DNA of 64,000 nt from JASJBU01 sp963797085 (GTDB lineage: Bacteria > Pseudomonadota > Gammaproteobacteria > Chromatiales > Chromatiaceae), in NCBI GenBank assembly GCA_963797085.1, contig CAWCOA010000018.1, forward strand, positions 62,001 through 126,000, given 5' to 3'. A program made the translations under genes and the position numbers. Shown one piece after another: positions 1-9,253 of the stretch. A model generated the notes under the pieces. That model was not told the origin of the DNA, did not search any database, and worked only from the letters and a program-made list of their open reading frames with translations. Position 1 is the stretch's first letter; each line of letters starts with the position of its first letter.

Positions 1-1078
1 GTCATGGCCAGCCAGGGTTTTATCACCCTCCCGGCAGGTATCGCCCTGGCATTCGGTGCCAATATCGGAACCTGCGTCACCGCGATGCTGGCCTCCATTG
101 GCAAGCCCAGAGAAGCAGTCCGTGCAGCCATTGTGCATGTAATGTTCAATGTCGGAGGAGTCTTGATATGGGTGCTGTTTATTGACCAGCTCGCCAGTTG
201 GGTCACCTCCATATCCCCAGTTCACCCGGAACTCACAGGCGTGGATCGCCTCGGTGCAGAAACACCACGACAGATCGCCAATGCCCATACCATCTTCAAC
301 ATTGCCAATACACTCATCTTTATTGGCTTTACCACCCAGATAGCACGCTTGGTGGAATGGATGATTCCAGAAGGCAGCCTAGATGAGGAGGAGTTGCAGG
401 TCAGCGCGAAATACCTGGATGCAGAACTGCTTTCGACCCCCTCTCTGGCGCTTGACCGGGTACGCCTGGAGGTACTGCATATGGGTGAGGCAGTGCAAAA
501 GATGCTGGAAGACATCATGCCAGCAATCCTCAAGGGCAACCAGAAATCACTAATTGAAGTACGCGATCTGGATGACAAGGTGGATATCCTCTATGAACAG
601 ATCGTCGATTACATGGGAAGAATCAGCAAACATTCATTGACCGATCAACAGACCGAGGAGTTTCTTAAGCTCATGGAAGCAGTCAGTGACCTGGAAAACA
701 TCGGTGACACGATCGAAACCAACCTGGTTGATCTGGGTTTTGACCGGATCAATGCCGGTTTTTCAATCAGTGCTCCTACCCGTGGAGGTCCTCAGTGGAT
801 TTCACAAGGTTATCACCAAGGCCTTTATGGCGGCAGTACAGGCTGTGTCTCAGAACAATGATGAAGCTGCAAAGGTGGTCACTTCCATGAAAGAGGAAAT
901 TACTAAAATGTCCGATTCGGCAGCTGCCCATCAGGCGGAAAGACTGGTGGCCGAGGAACCCAATCGTATACCCGCCTACACCATCGAGGTGGATATTATC
1001 GAAAAACAGAAGCGCATCTACTACTTTGCCAAACGTATGGCAAAGACGGTGATGCCGATCGAGAGCGCTGAAGCGTAA
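1..1078 (+). CDS. Na+/phosphate cotransporter (NptA-type), C-terminal part, one frame break
   Basis: Inner-membrane sodium-coupled phosphate transporter of the Na/Pi cotransporter family with a PhoU-like helical tail. The reading frame is open at the left edge, so the N-terminal half lies outside the window. The visible part has the second GANIGT repeat motif (about residues 18-23), further hydrophobic helices to about residue 120, then a PhoU-like region from about 150. Frame 1 stops at 861, but the homologous tail continues in frame 2 to 1078. Removing one G from the GGAGG at 784-788 joins them. A paralogue lies at 11233-13042. The small gene at 1162 follows 83 bases downstream. Family assignment is secure; the break is probably a sequence error. 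Confidence 0.85.
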
Positions 1079-1161
1079 GAATATTGCAATATATACAGAG
1101 TACAATTCTGTTTGATATTAAGCTGAAAAAGCTATAACAACTCACTAATAGGGGACATGGC

Positions 1162-1417
1162 ATGGGTATAGAAAAACTGCTGGAGAGTCTGAATGGCTAT
1201 CTTAACAAAGGTGAGAAAAAGAAATCTGTGCGTTGCGATCGGATCGATGAAATCCTCGCCAAACTCGATGACAAAAAGAAGAAACTCGAGAAAAAAATGG
1301 ATAACGAGAACAACACGCACTAAAAAGAAACGACTCAAGACAGAAATTAAGGTCGTATCCCTACAATTGAAAAAGGCTCACAAACGCCGCGCTGAACTTG
1401 AGGGTAAGTGTAAGTAA
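1162..1417 (+). CDS. Small lysine-rich coiled-coil protein, one frame break
   Basis: Function unknown. ATG 1162 follows a GGGGA ribosome-binding site at 1151. Frame 1 gives 53 residues and stops at 1323. A one-base shift near 1310-1322 restores a continuous, highly charged, Lys-rich helix ending at 1417, about 84 residues in all. The repaired protein resembles the 80-residue product at 13066-13308: both share a KL..YL start, then a core reading IxEILxKL followed by regularly spaced Lys and Glu. Both sit directly downstream of a Na/Pi cotransporter gene, so a role with that transporter is inferred. It has no signal peptide or membrane segment and is presumably cytoplasmic. Confidence 0.6.
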
Positions 1418-1494
1418 CAGCCGCTACTTAGAATCATTTGCAGGGCAGTTCAGACTGACTAATGTGTCAATCCTGCCCCGTATAGGGTTAATCT

Positions 1495-2776
1495 CTAGTC
1501 CTGATCTGAAGTTGATTTACCGTCTTCGGGACTATCGGCATGCTGATCCGATAATTTTTCCAGTATTACCTGATGAATGCGTCTTGATGAGGCGTCCTGA
1601 ACCTGAATAGACAGACCATCCAATTCAAACTGTTCATCCTTTACCGGGATACGTTCTGTATGCTCGAGTAACCAGCGATTGATAGTGTCTGTCGGCTTAC
1701 CTGGGAATATCAATTTCGAAATGGTCTTCAATCACTCGTAGTTCGGCAGTACCATTCACCAGGATGCGGCCATTACCGAGTTTCATGATTTCATCCGGCT
1801 TTTCATCCGACTCGTCATAGATCTCACCTACCAGTTCTTCGAGCAGGTCTTCCAGGGTCACCACGCCAACCATGACGCCATGTTCATCCACCACAATAGT
1901 CATATGACGCCGTTTACCGCGTAAGGTGCGTACCAGCTCATCGGTGGGGGTATTTTGAGGCGTAAACAGGGGCTCCTGGGATATCTGGCTGACGGGAACG
2001 TCCATCTCTCCGCTGGTGATTGCGTTCATCAGGTCACGGAGAAATACCAAGCTTACAATCTCGTCCGGATTGGCAGTAAACAAGGGGATTCTTGAATAGG
2101 GCTGTTTGAGAATTTCCGGGAGGACATCCTTCACCAGGCGTCTGCCATCCAGACGGAAGACCTGACGGCGAGGTGTCATCACATCTTCCGCTTTGAGATC
2201 ATTGAAGTTGAAGACTCGCTCTATCATCTCCCGCTCACCCGTCTCAATAACACCCTCCACTTCACCATGCCCCACCATGGTGATCACCTCAGATTCGGTG
2301 ACCAGCGGATCCTCGGACGCATTGGTTCGCGACTGAATCCAGTTCGTGAATTGGAGAAACAACCAGACCAGTGGATAAATCAGACGCATAAACCCAAAGA
2401 TAATCGGAGCTATAAATAGAGAGATGCGTTCTGAAAATCGGGTGGCCAGGCTTTTAGGTGTGATCTCTCCAAAGATCAGGATCAAAATGGTCAACACGCC
2501 TACCGCTATACCTGGACCACTATCACCGAAATATTCCGTCGCCACCACAGTGGCCATGGCGGAAGCGGCAATATTCACCACATTATTACCGATAAGGATT
2601 GTAATCAGCATGCGGCTCGGATCCCGCTTCAGCTGATAGAGGGCGTTTGCCCCAGCCCTGCCCTCCCGGTAGAGTGATTCAGCCCGAGCCATTGAAAGTG
2701 ACACCAATGCCGTTTCCGAACCGGAAAAGACACCTGACAGCACCAGAAGTACTGACAAAATTATAAAATCGTCCAC
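1495..2776 (-). CDS. DUF21/CBS-domain membrane protein (CorC/HlyC-like), one frame break
   Basis: Integral membrane protein of the CNNM/CorC family, linked to Mg2+ or other cation homeostasis. From GTG 2776 (GGAG four bases upstream) the order is a DUF21 transmembrane domain with the family motif SGSETAL at about residues 19-25, a tandem CBS pair at about 180-320 (EDVMTPR, VVDEHG, TLEDLLEE), then a CorC_HlyC C-terminal domain. The frame stops at 1697, while the CorC_HlyC domain continues in another frame to 1495. Removing one base at about 1700-1703 joins them into about 426 residues. It is one of three such genes here (see 7990 and 9253). The substrate cannot be told from the sequence. Confidence 0.85.
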
Positions 2777-3459
2777 GAAGCTCCTTCAGTAAGATTCACA
2801 ACATTTTCTCGATTATCTTCTTTAAGACCATGAAGAACAAGCCATTGATTATTATTTGATTTCATCCCAGCTGTTCAAATCTGCATTAGTTTCCTGAGAT
2901 TTTGATAGCGACGCTTAGTAATCTCGTTGGGCATTCAGATTTCTCCTGTTTTTAGATTTATGAGAAATCAAATCACTGAGCAAGAACGATAATATCTTAA
3001 AAAACCAATTCCATTAATAATACTTATCTGCATATAGGAACTAAAAAAAACATTTTATGGTTTTTCATCAATATTCCCACAATTAGATTGTCACATAAGC
3101 GTAAGATTACTGTAACATATGGCCTTGCTTTTAACTTAATTGAGAAATTTATTCCACCACCTCCAGGAAAATTCCATCACATTTCAACGACTCTATCTAA
3201 GTGTCAGGCAACTGACGCTGATTCAGCATAGAAATTGATGAATCCATCACTGGCAGGTGTAGATTGACTCAGCTTAAAAATAACTATAACCATCTGATCA
3301 AAAACTATTTTACTAATAACTCAACCTATACTTAGTTGCTTAAGAATGATTATCCCTGTGAGACAAAATGGCATTTGGCTGTTGTCGATAGAGAGTACTA
3401 ACAGTCAGATCCATATTAAATCACCGTACCAACAACTGAAAACTATACCGGAGGCATCT
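2777..3459. other. Intergenic region carrying the Pho-box promoter region
   Basis: This 683-base AT-rich stretch separates the minus-strand DUF21/CBS gene from the plus-strand DUF47-pitA operon. No credible coding region is seen. The one clear signal is a triple Pho box at 3088-3120. An upstream in-frame extension of the DUF47 ORF to 3346 is unlikely to be translated, because the RBS-supported ATG is 3460. Confidence 0.6.
3088..3120 (+). promoter_or_regulatory. PhoB-binding Pho box (three half-sites)
   Basis: Three 7-base half-sites are separated by 4-base AT-rich spacers in exact 11-base phase: TTGTCAC-ATAA, GCGTAAG-ATTA, CTGTAAC-ATAT. This is the 7+4 architecture of enterobacterial Pho boxes (consensus CTGTCAT per half-site). 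It lies about 340 bases upstream of the DUF47-pitA operon, and PhoB is encoded at 19285. A near-identical arrangement precedes pstS at 13313. The target gene could also be the divergent DUF21 gene. Confidence 0.6.
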
Positions 3460-4140
3460 ATGCGTACAACCAATCCCATCGCTTCTCTGCTTGGGAGTAG
3501 TCCATTCAAACCCATGCAGGCGCATATGATGATTATCAGGCAGTGCGTCTCGGAGGTGCCTGGACTTTTCGAGGCACTGGTGGCAGGCAACAAACAGGAA
3601 ATCAGCGACTACAAGGACCGGATATTCGCCAAGGAGCATGAAGCTGATCTGTTGAAGAACGACTTGAGGGCGCACCTGCCAAAGAGTCTCTTCATGCCGG
3701 TTGACCGCCGCGACCTGCTCGAACTCCTGGAACTTCAGGATACCATTGCTAATACTGCACAGGATATTGCAGGCCTCATGGTGGAGCGGGACATGTCGGT
3801 ACCGTCAGGCATGGAACAGCCACTATTGGCCATGGTGCAGCGCTGTGTGGACACCTGTAATCAGGCAGCCACCATCATTGAGGAGCTGGATGAACTGGTC
3901 GAGATGGGTTTCCGTGGCCGGGAAGCTACCAAAGTAGGGGAAATGGTCGCAGAACTCAACGAAATCGAGGATGAGACTGATCAGATGGGAATGGATCTGG
4001 CCCGTACTTTATTCAAAAAAGAAGACGAAATGAGTCCGGTTTCAGTGATGTTCTGGTATCAGACCATTCAATGGATCGGCGACCTGGCTGACTATGCAGA
4101 GAAGGTTGGCGACCGGATGCGTTTGTTGATAGCCCGGTAA
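3460..4140 (+). CDS. DUF47/PhoU-like phosphate transport regulator (TIGR00153 family)
   Basis: Cytoplasmic all-helical PhoU-related protein of 226 residues, a normal length for the TIGR00153/DUF47 family that partners Pit transporters. ATG 3460 is chosen because GGAGG precedes it (3450-3454) and the protein then begins like family members; the in-frame extension to 3346 lacks support. The acidic PhoU-type motifs (for example ELNEIEDETDQM near residue 170) may bind metal. It is followed after 118 bases by pitA, the usual pairing, and probably modulates PitA activity. Expression is likely phosphate-controlled through the upstream Pho box. Confidence 0.9.
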   Translation: MRTTNPIASLLGSSPFKPMQAHMMIIRQCVSEVPGLFEALVAGNKQEISDYKDRIFAKEHEADLLKNDLRAHLPKSLFMPVDRRDLLELLELQDTIANTAQDIAGLMVERDMSVPSGMEQPLLAMVQRCVDTCNQAATIIEELDELVEMGFRGREATKVGEMVAELNEIEDETDQMGMDLARTLFKKEDEMSPVSVMFWYQTIQWIGDLADYAEKVGDRMRLLIAR

Positions 4141-4258
4141 CAGCTTGATAACGAGAAGTAACCTGTAGCCGGGGAATTCTTGCGTTTTTATATCATCCCC
4201 AAAGCGTGCTTTAAAAAAGACTGCTTTGGTTATTTTTAGAATATTTTAGGAGTCCACT

Positions 4259-5524
4259 ATGGAGATCATCTCCGAATGGGGTACAGTTTTTCTTGTCATG
4301 GCAGTCATTTTTGGCTTCTACATGACATGGGGAATCGGCGCCAATGATGTCGCCAACGCCATGGGCACGTCGGTTGGTTCAGGTGCCATTACTGTCAAAC
4401 AGGCCATTATCATTGCCGCGATTTTCGAGTTCGCCGGCGCCTTCATCGCAGGTGGTCAGGTCACCAAGACCATCCGTAAGGGCATCATCGATCCTGGTGC
4501 GATCACCGGTTCACCGGAGCTACTCGTCTACGGCATGCTGGCTGCACTCTTGGCAGCCGCTATCTGGTTAATGGTCGCTTCAACCCGCGGCTGGCCGGTA
4601 TCCACTACCCATACCATTGTCGGCGCCATCGTTGGTTTCGCCATGGCCGGGATCGGTATAGACGCCGTCAATTGGGGCAAGATCAGTGGCATCGTCGCCA
4701 GTTGGCTGGTATCACCATTGATCGGTGGTACGATCGCATTGTTGTTGATGTTGAGTGTGAGAAAGCTCATCCTCAATGCCGAGCATCCGTTCAAGCAGGC
4801 CCAGAAATGGGGCCCGGTCTATGTCTTCCTGGTCGGCTTCATCGTCGCGCTGGTCACCCTTTTCAAGGGTCTTAAGCACCTCAATCTGGAACTCAGCGGT
4901 ATAGAGAGCTTCATTGCCGCCCTGGTGGTAGGTATTGTCGTCGCCTTCATCGGCAAAATAATGATCAATAAGGTCAAGGTGGATGAAACCGCTGACCGCG
5001 ACTTCCACTATGCCAGCGTGGAGAAGGCATTCACCCCGCTGATGATCTTCACCGCCTGCGCCATGGCCTTTGCCCATGGTTCGAATGATGTAGCAAACGG
5101 TATCGGCCCTCTAGCTGCAGTAGTCTCAATCGTCAACAGCGGCGGTGAAGTCACACAAAAGGCCGGCCTGCCGATCTGGATACTGATTCTCGGTGGCGCA
5201 GGTATAGTAATTGGTCTGGCAACAATGGGTTATAAGGTGATGCAGACCATCGGCACCAAGATCACTGAACTGACACCAACCCGCGGTTACTGCGCCACAC
5301 TGGCCGCCGCTACCACCGTGGTACTGGCTTCTAAAACCGGCCTGCCAGTCTCCACCACCCATATCGCAGTGGGTGCGGTCATGGGGGTTGGCTTAGCGCG
5401 GGGAATCGGCGCAGTTGATCTGCGCGTACTTGGCAATATCGTTATCTCCTGGGTAATCACATTGCCGGTTGGTGGCATCCTGGCCGCACTGTTCTTCTTT
5501 GTTTTTAAAGGCATCTTCAGCTGA
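4259..5524 (+). CDS. pitA: Low-affinity inorganic phosphate transporter PitA
   Basis: Inner-membrane phosphate permease of the Pit/PiT family, which moves phosphate (often as a metal-phosphate complex) with protons or sodium. The 421-residue protein has the two inverted signature repeats: GANDVANAMG at residues 27-36 and GSNDVANGIGP at about 272-282, each followed by hydrophobic helices and a WPVSTTH or LPVSTTH segment. ATG 4259 follows TTTTAGGAG. It forms an operon with the DUF47 gene upstream and is followed by a strong hairpin at 5543. No anomalies are visible. Confidence 0.95.
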   Translation: MEIISEWGTVFLVMAVIFGFYMTWGIGANDVANAMGTSVGSGAITVKQAIIIAAIFEFAGAFIAGGQVTKTIRKGIIDPGAITGSPELLVYGMLAALLAAAIWLMVASTRGWPVSTTHTIVGAIVGFAMAGIGIDAVNWGKISGIVASWLVSPLIGGTIALLLMLSVRKLILNAEHPFKQAQKWGPVYVFLVGFIVALVTLFKGLKHLNLELSGIESFIAALVVGIVVAFIGKIMINKVKVDETADRDFHYASVEKAFTPLMIFTACAMAFAHGSNDVANGIGPLAAVVSIVNSGGEVTQKAGLPIWILILGGAGIVIGLATMGYKVMQTIGTKITELTPTRGYCATLAAATTVVLASKTGLPVSTTHIAVGAVMGVGLARGIGAVDLRVLGNIVISWVITLPVGGILAALFFFVFKGIFS

Positions 5525-5542
5525 GTAACATTAACTGTCAAT

Positions 5543-5570
5543 CTAATCCTCTCCGCCAGGAGAGGATTAG
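5543..5570 (+). terminator. Perfect 12-bp hairpin after pitA
   Basis: CTAATCCTCTCC at 5543-5554 pairs perfectly with GGAGAGGATTAG at 5559-5570 around a 4-base loop, 19 bases after the pitA stop. There is no T-tract, so it may be a 3'-end stabiliser or a Rho-associated end rather than a classical intrinsic terminator. Confidence 0.55.
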
Positions 5571-5803
5571 AGGCTGATTCATAGTAAAACCTTATTAGCC
5601 TGATCCCCTCTATCCACAAAGCAGCAGGAGCTATTGAGACCATACGCAGATGCTATTTTGTCACCCGGCAAAAAGACTGCTGAGCCCATATTCCTGCATG
5701 CAGGATTTTCCAGGCCTGATCCAAGCAACTAGCGTCCCATCTATCAGATAACGTCGTGAAATATCCACTTACGATAAAGTCTCCGCTGTAATAAAAAGGT
5801 ACC

Positions 5804-6414
5804 ATGAATTTATTTGATACCGCTCCAGTGGAAGAGATCAAGCCAATCAAAGGCATCCCCTTCCCCGCCCATATCACTTTCCGGCAATTGTTGATCACCG
5901 GCCCCCCAGGCTCAGGTAAAAGCACATTGATCAGAAAACTCGGCGGCTGGTCTGAAGAGGGTTACATCGATCTTTCGCTGGATAGGTGGTGGACGGCGCA
6001 GAGCCTTTCTCTTGCGACCCAGAGAGATACACCTCGGACTGCCATTACAAAGGCCATAAACAGGCACTCGCCGTATTTGACAAGGCATGGCTGGAATCAT
6101 CACCGGCACCTGATATCGATTTTGAACGTATCAGGATACCTCCTGAAAAGCGTTATTTTTTCTCCGTCAACTGGCACAAACGCTATGTATTCGAGTTTCT
6201 GTTGCCACCCCTGAGCCTCTTGCTTGAACGCAGACAAGAGAGAGCCAAGCGTGGCACACATCCGGTCGATGAAGAGATAGAACGCAGAGTCATCGAAAAC
6301 CAGCTTTGCAGTTATCGACACACAGCACTTTTCTTGCATAAAAACGGTCTACATGTGTATATAAGGGAAGATATTGATCAGCCACCTCTGAGGATAATCC
6401 ACCCGGAGCTATAA
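5804..6414 (+). CDS. P-loop ATPase/kinase-like protein, one frame break
   Basis: Unnamed P-loop protein of about 203 residues once repaired. ATG 5804 is followed at residues 29-37 by a Walker A motif GPPGSGKST, then a segment ending LSLDRWW. Frame 2 then loses coding sense, and the continuation (PERY, GHKQALAVFDKAWLE and so on) runs in frame 1 to 6414, so there is a one-base loss or two-base gain near 6011-6020. The Walker A suggests nucleotide binding, perhaps a small kinase; no substrate can be named. Its stop is three bases before the FHA-like gene, and a metallophosphoesterase follows, so the three probably form one operon. Confidence 0.55.
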
Positions 6415-6417
6415 ACA

Positions 6418-6855
6418 ATGGTTTTACAGGCTTTACAACACGACAAAGGTATACTGAGAAGGTTAAAAGACACCTTTTCCGGCCTGTCGCAATGTGAAGA
6501 ACTCGACATTGAAGGAGCATATCGTCTGGAAAACAAGAAAGTTCGCTTGCCATTGAAAAATTACCCGATTCAGCTGAATGTGGGATCCGATGAGAATATT
6601 CTCCATATCTGCCCTGAACACCAGATCAATGACGGTACAACAAGATACCCATATAGACCGATTATATTATTTTTAATCCGGCCAGTTACTATCAAGGAGA
6701 TCTCAGGTTTTCTACGTCTCAATTCCGGTGATAAACTCATTATCGGTGGCGACCAAGATGACCAAAAATTTTATTTAAATCTGGAACAAGGAATTGCGGA
6801 TCGCCATCTGAGCATCACCAATGACAATGGCAGTCTGGTATTCAAGAATCTATGA
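6418..6855 (+). CDS. FHA-like domain protein, possibly fused to the next ORF
   Basis: 145 residues, function unknown. The C-terminal third resembles a forkhead-associated (phosphothreonine-binding) fold: a LIIGG strand at about 108-112, then ADRHLSI at about 126-132 in place of the usual SRxHA motif, then NDNGSLVFKN. The N-terminal two thirds match no family I recognise. It starts 3 bases after the P-loop gene. The stop at 6853-6855 may itself be a frame error, since a +1 shift there would join this protein in frame with the phosphoesterase that follows. Translational coupling of two separate proteins is equally possible. Confidence 0.45.
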   Translation: MVLQALQHDKGILRRLKDTFSGLSQCEELDIEGAYRLENKKVRLPLKNYPIQLNVGSDENILHICPEHQINDGTTRYPYRPIILFLIRPVTIKEISGFLRLNSGDKLIIGGDQDDQKFYLNLEQGIADRHLSITNDNGSLVFKNL

Positions 6856-6882
6856 TAAGGAGCGCGGGGAGCTTATTACACC

Positions 6883-7877
6883 CATGTTGAAAAGCAAGGA
6901 TCTCAACCGCATCAATAAATGGCGTTTCGCCAAACTTAAACGCCTGCGGAGCATTCTTGGCGACCCATTAGCCGACCTTACGCCTGATGAAGCATTTGAC
7001 CTGATAAGAAAAGTAAACTCAGTTCTTGAGGACGAGGCATATCGCCCCAAAGACAAGGATGGGAAACCCGGCGGGATCATTGCGTTGCCGCATGACACCA
7101 TACCTTTTCTCATTGGTGACCTGCACACAAAAGCAGACAACCTGCTAGTTATTCTGAGTCAGAATGGGTTTCTAAAGGCCCTGAAAAAGGGTCAGGCCAG
7201 CCTGATCATTTTGGGTGATGCCGTGCATTCTGAACAGGAAGGGCAGTTGGAAAAGATGCAGAGTTCCATGTTAATTATGGATTTGATCTTCAAACTCAAA
7301 CTGCGTTTTCCAAAACAGGTATTTTATTTACGCGGCAACCACGACAGCTTTTCAGAAGAAATCGGCAAAAGGGGTGTGCCGCAAGGGTTGATATGGGATA
7401 AAGCATTGATCAAATTCAGGGGCAAGCGATATCGAGATGAAATGCAGCGTTTTTATAATCAGCTACCTTATATCGCTTATACCGATAAATTTATTGCCTG
7501 TCATGCCGCCCCGCCTACGTCAAAAGTCACTATGGATAGCTTGATTAATATCAGGCACAATCCTTACGCTGATCAATGAACTGATAAACAACCGTATGCG
7601 CAAACCAAATAAGCCATCCGGCTATTTTAAACGAGAGATAAAAAACTTCCGCAAATGCATGGGAGTCGGCCCCGAGACACCGGTAATCGTCGGCCATACC
7701 CCCTTAACTAATGATGAAACCCTCTGGGAAAATGTTGGGACCATCGAGCACCACCATATTATCTACGGCGGCGATGACAAATGGATGGGGGTCTTTACAC
7801 AGATCAACAATAAGATGTGCCCGCTGCGTTATCCAACTGAGGCCCTCATGCCACTCATCCATGCGATCAAGGCGTAA
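6883..7877 (+). CDS. PPP-like metallophosphoesterase, one frame break
   Basis: Calcineurin-like phosphoesterase. The metal-site motifs appear in order: GDLH, GDAVH, RGNHD and, after the frame break, VGHTPL. In the second motif the usual GDxVDRG becomes GDAVHSE: the metal-bridging Asp is kept, but the following Asp and the phosphate-binding Arg are changed. Frame 2 stops at 7579 while the C-terminal part (with VIVGHTPL) runs in frame 3 to 7877; removing one base at about 7560-7575 joins them. The first in-frame ATG is 6883, with GGGGAG 12 bases upstream. The protein may instead be the C-terminal half of an FHA fusion. Substrate unknown; the neighbouring P-loop protein suggests a kinase/phosphatase module. 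Confidence 0.65.
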
Positions 7878-7989
7878 TCAACCGTTAGAGGCAGATATCT
7901 ATCAAAATCAGCGATTCGGCCTCTTGGTACGATTCAGTTGTTGGAGTGAAAGAACCAAGGGAGTCATTGTTGAAATATGAAAAGTTACC

Positions 7990-9253
7990 CTAGATTAACT
8001 GCTCAAGACGCACCTTGATCACCGAGCGGGCATCAGCCTCCAGCACAGTCATACGGTAGCCGTTCTCTTCTATGAAATCACCGCTTTTAGGGATATGGCG
8101 AAGACGACTCACGATCAAACCACCGATGGTATGCGCCTCTTCCACCGGAAATTTAGCATAAAGGATATCGTTCACCTCTGAAATCGGCATCCTGCCACTC
8201 ATTAAATGTGATAGTTCACTTTCATGCTCGATATTGATGCGCTCTTTTGGATGATACTCATCAAAATCGTATCCCACATCGATTTCACCCACGACTTCTT
8301 CAAAAACATCTTCCATGGTAAGGATGCCGATAGCTGAGCCAAACTCATCAACCACAACGGCCAGGTGGTCCTCTCTGGCTTGGAGTTGGGGAAGCGCACG
8401 GTCTATCGTCTGCTTTGGAGACAGATAGAGCGCATTGCTCACGTAGTCGGAAATGGGTTGATCCTCCAGATCCGGCTTCATCAGATCCCAGGTACTCAGC
8501 GTGAGAACCCCTTTTACATTGGTAATATTCCCTCGATAAACAGGCAGGCGATTATAGCCATGCTTGATCACTGTCCGAACTGCCTCTTTCATGTTGCGCA
8601 TTTCATTGAAGCCAACCACATCCGCCAGAGGTATCATCGCCTCACCTACCGTGGTGTCCGCGAAGCGGATGATGCGGCGTATCCTTTTCCGATCGATTGT
8701 CGAAGGATCTGATGCTGTCTCCGATACATCGAGAAGCACCCGCAGTTCTTCCCGGGTAATGAACATATTCTGCGGTACCGCGCCATCACCCACGATACGC
8801 GTGATAAATCTCGCCACACCGCTGAAAATGAAGATCACCGGGTAAAACAGATAGGAAAAGAAACGTAACGCATAGATCAGACGACTCGCAATGGTATCGG
8901 CCTTTTGCTGGAAGATACTTTTCGGAACCACTTCACCCAGGATCAACAGCACCGGTGTCATCACAATGACCGAGATCAGATCACCGCTGGCACCAAACAA
9001 ATCGATGAATATCAAGGCTCCCAAGGTTGAGATGGTTACTGTGGCTACATTCGTGCCAACCAGTGTCGTGCCCAATATGACATCTGGGGTTTTGAATAGC
9101 TTCAAGTACCATACCTGCGCCTTTGTCCCCCATCTTGGCCTGATGCCTCAACTTCAGCTTATCCGAATTCACCATGGCAATTTCGGAGCCGGAGAAAAAC
9201 CCCTTGAGGAACAGAAAAAGCACTATCACAAGCAGTTCCAGAATCCAGTCCAT
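7990..9253 (-). CDS. DUF21/CBS-domain membrane protein (CorC/HlyC-like), one frame break
   Basis: Second CNNM/CorC-type protein, about 420 residues. ATG 9253 overlaps the TGA of the upstream DUF21 gene (TGATG), so the pair is translationally coupled. N-terminal membrane helices include GFFSGSEIAM at about residues 18-27. The frame breaks at about 9103-9105 and continues from LFKTPDVILGTTL; removing one base repairs it. CBS motifs follow (VGEAMIPLADV, VVVDEFGSAIG, TMEDVFEEVVGEI), then a CorC_HlyC domain with TIGGLIVSRL. Probable role in divalent-cation balance; substrate not deducible. Confidence 0.85.
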
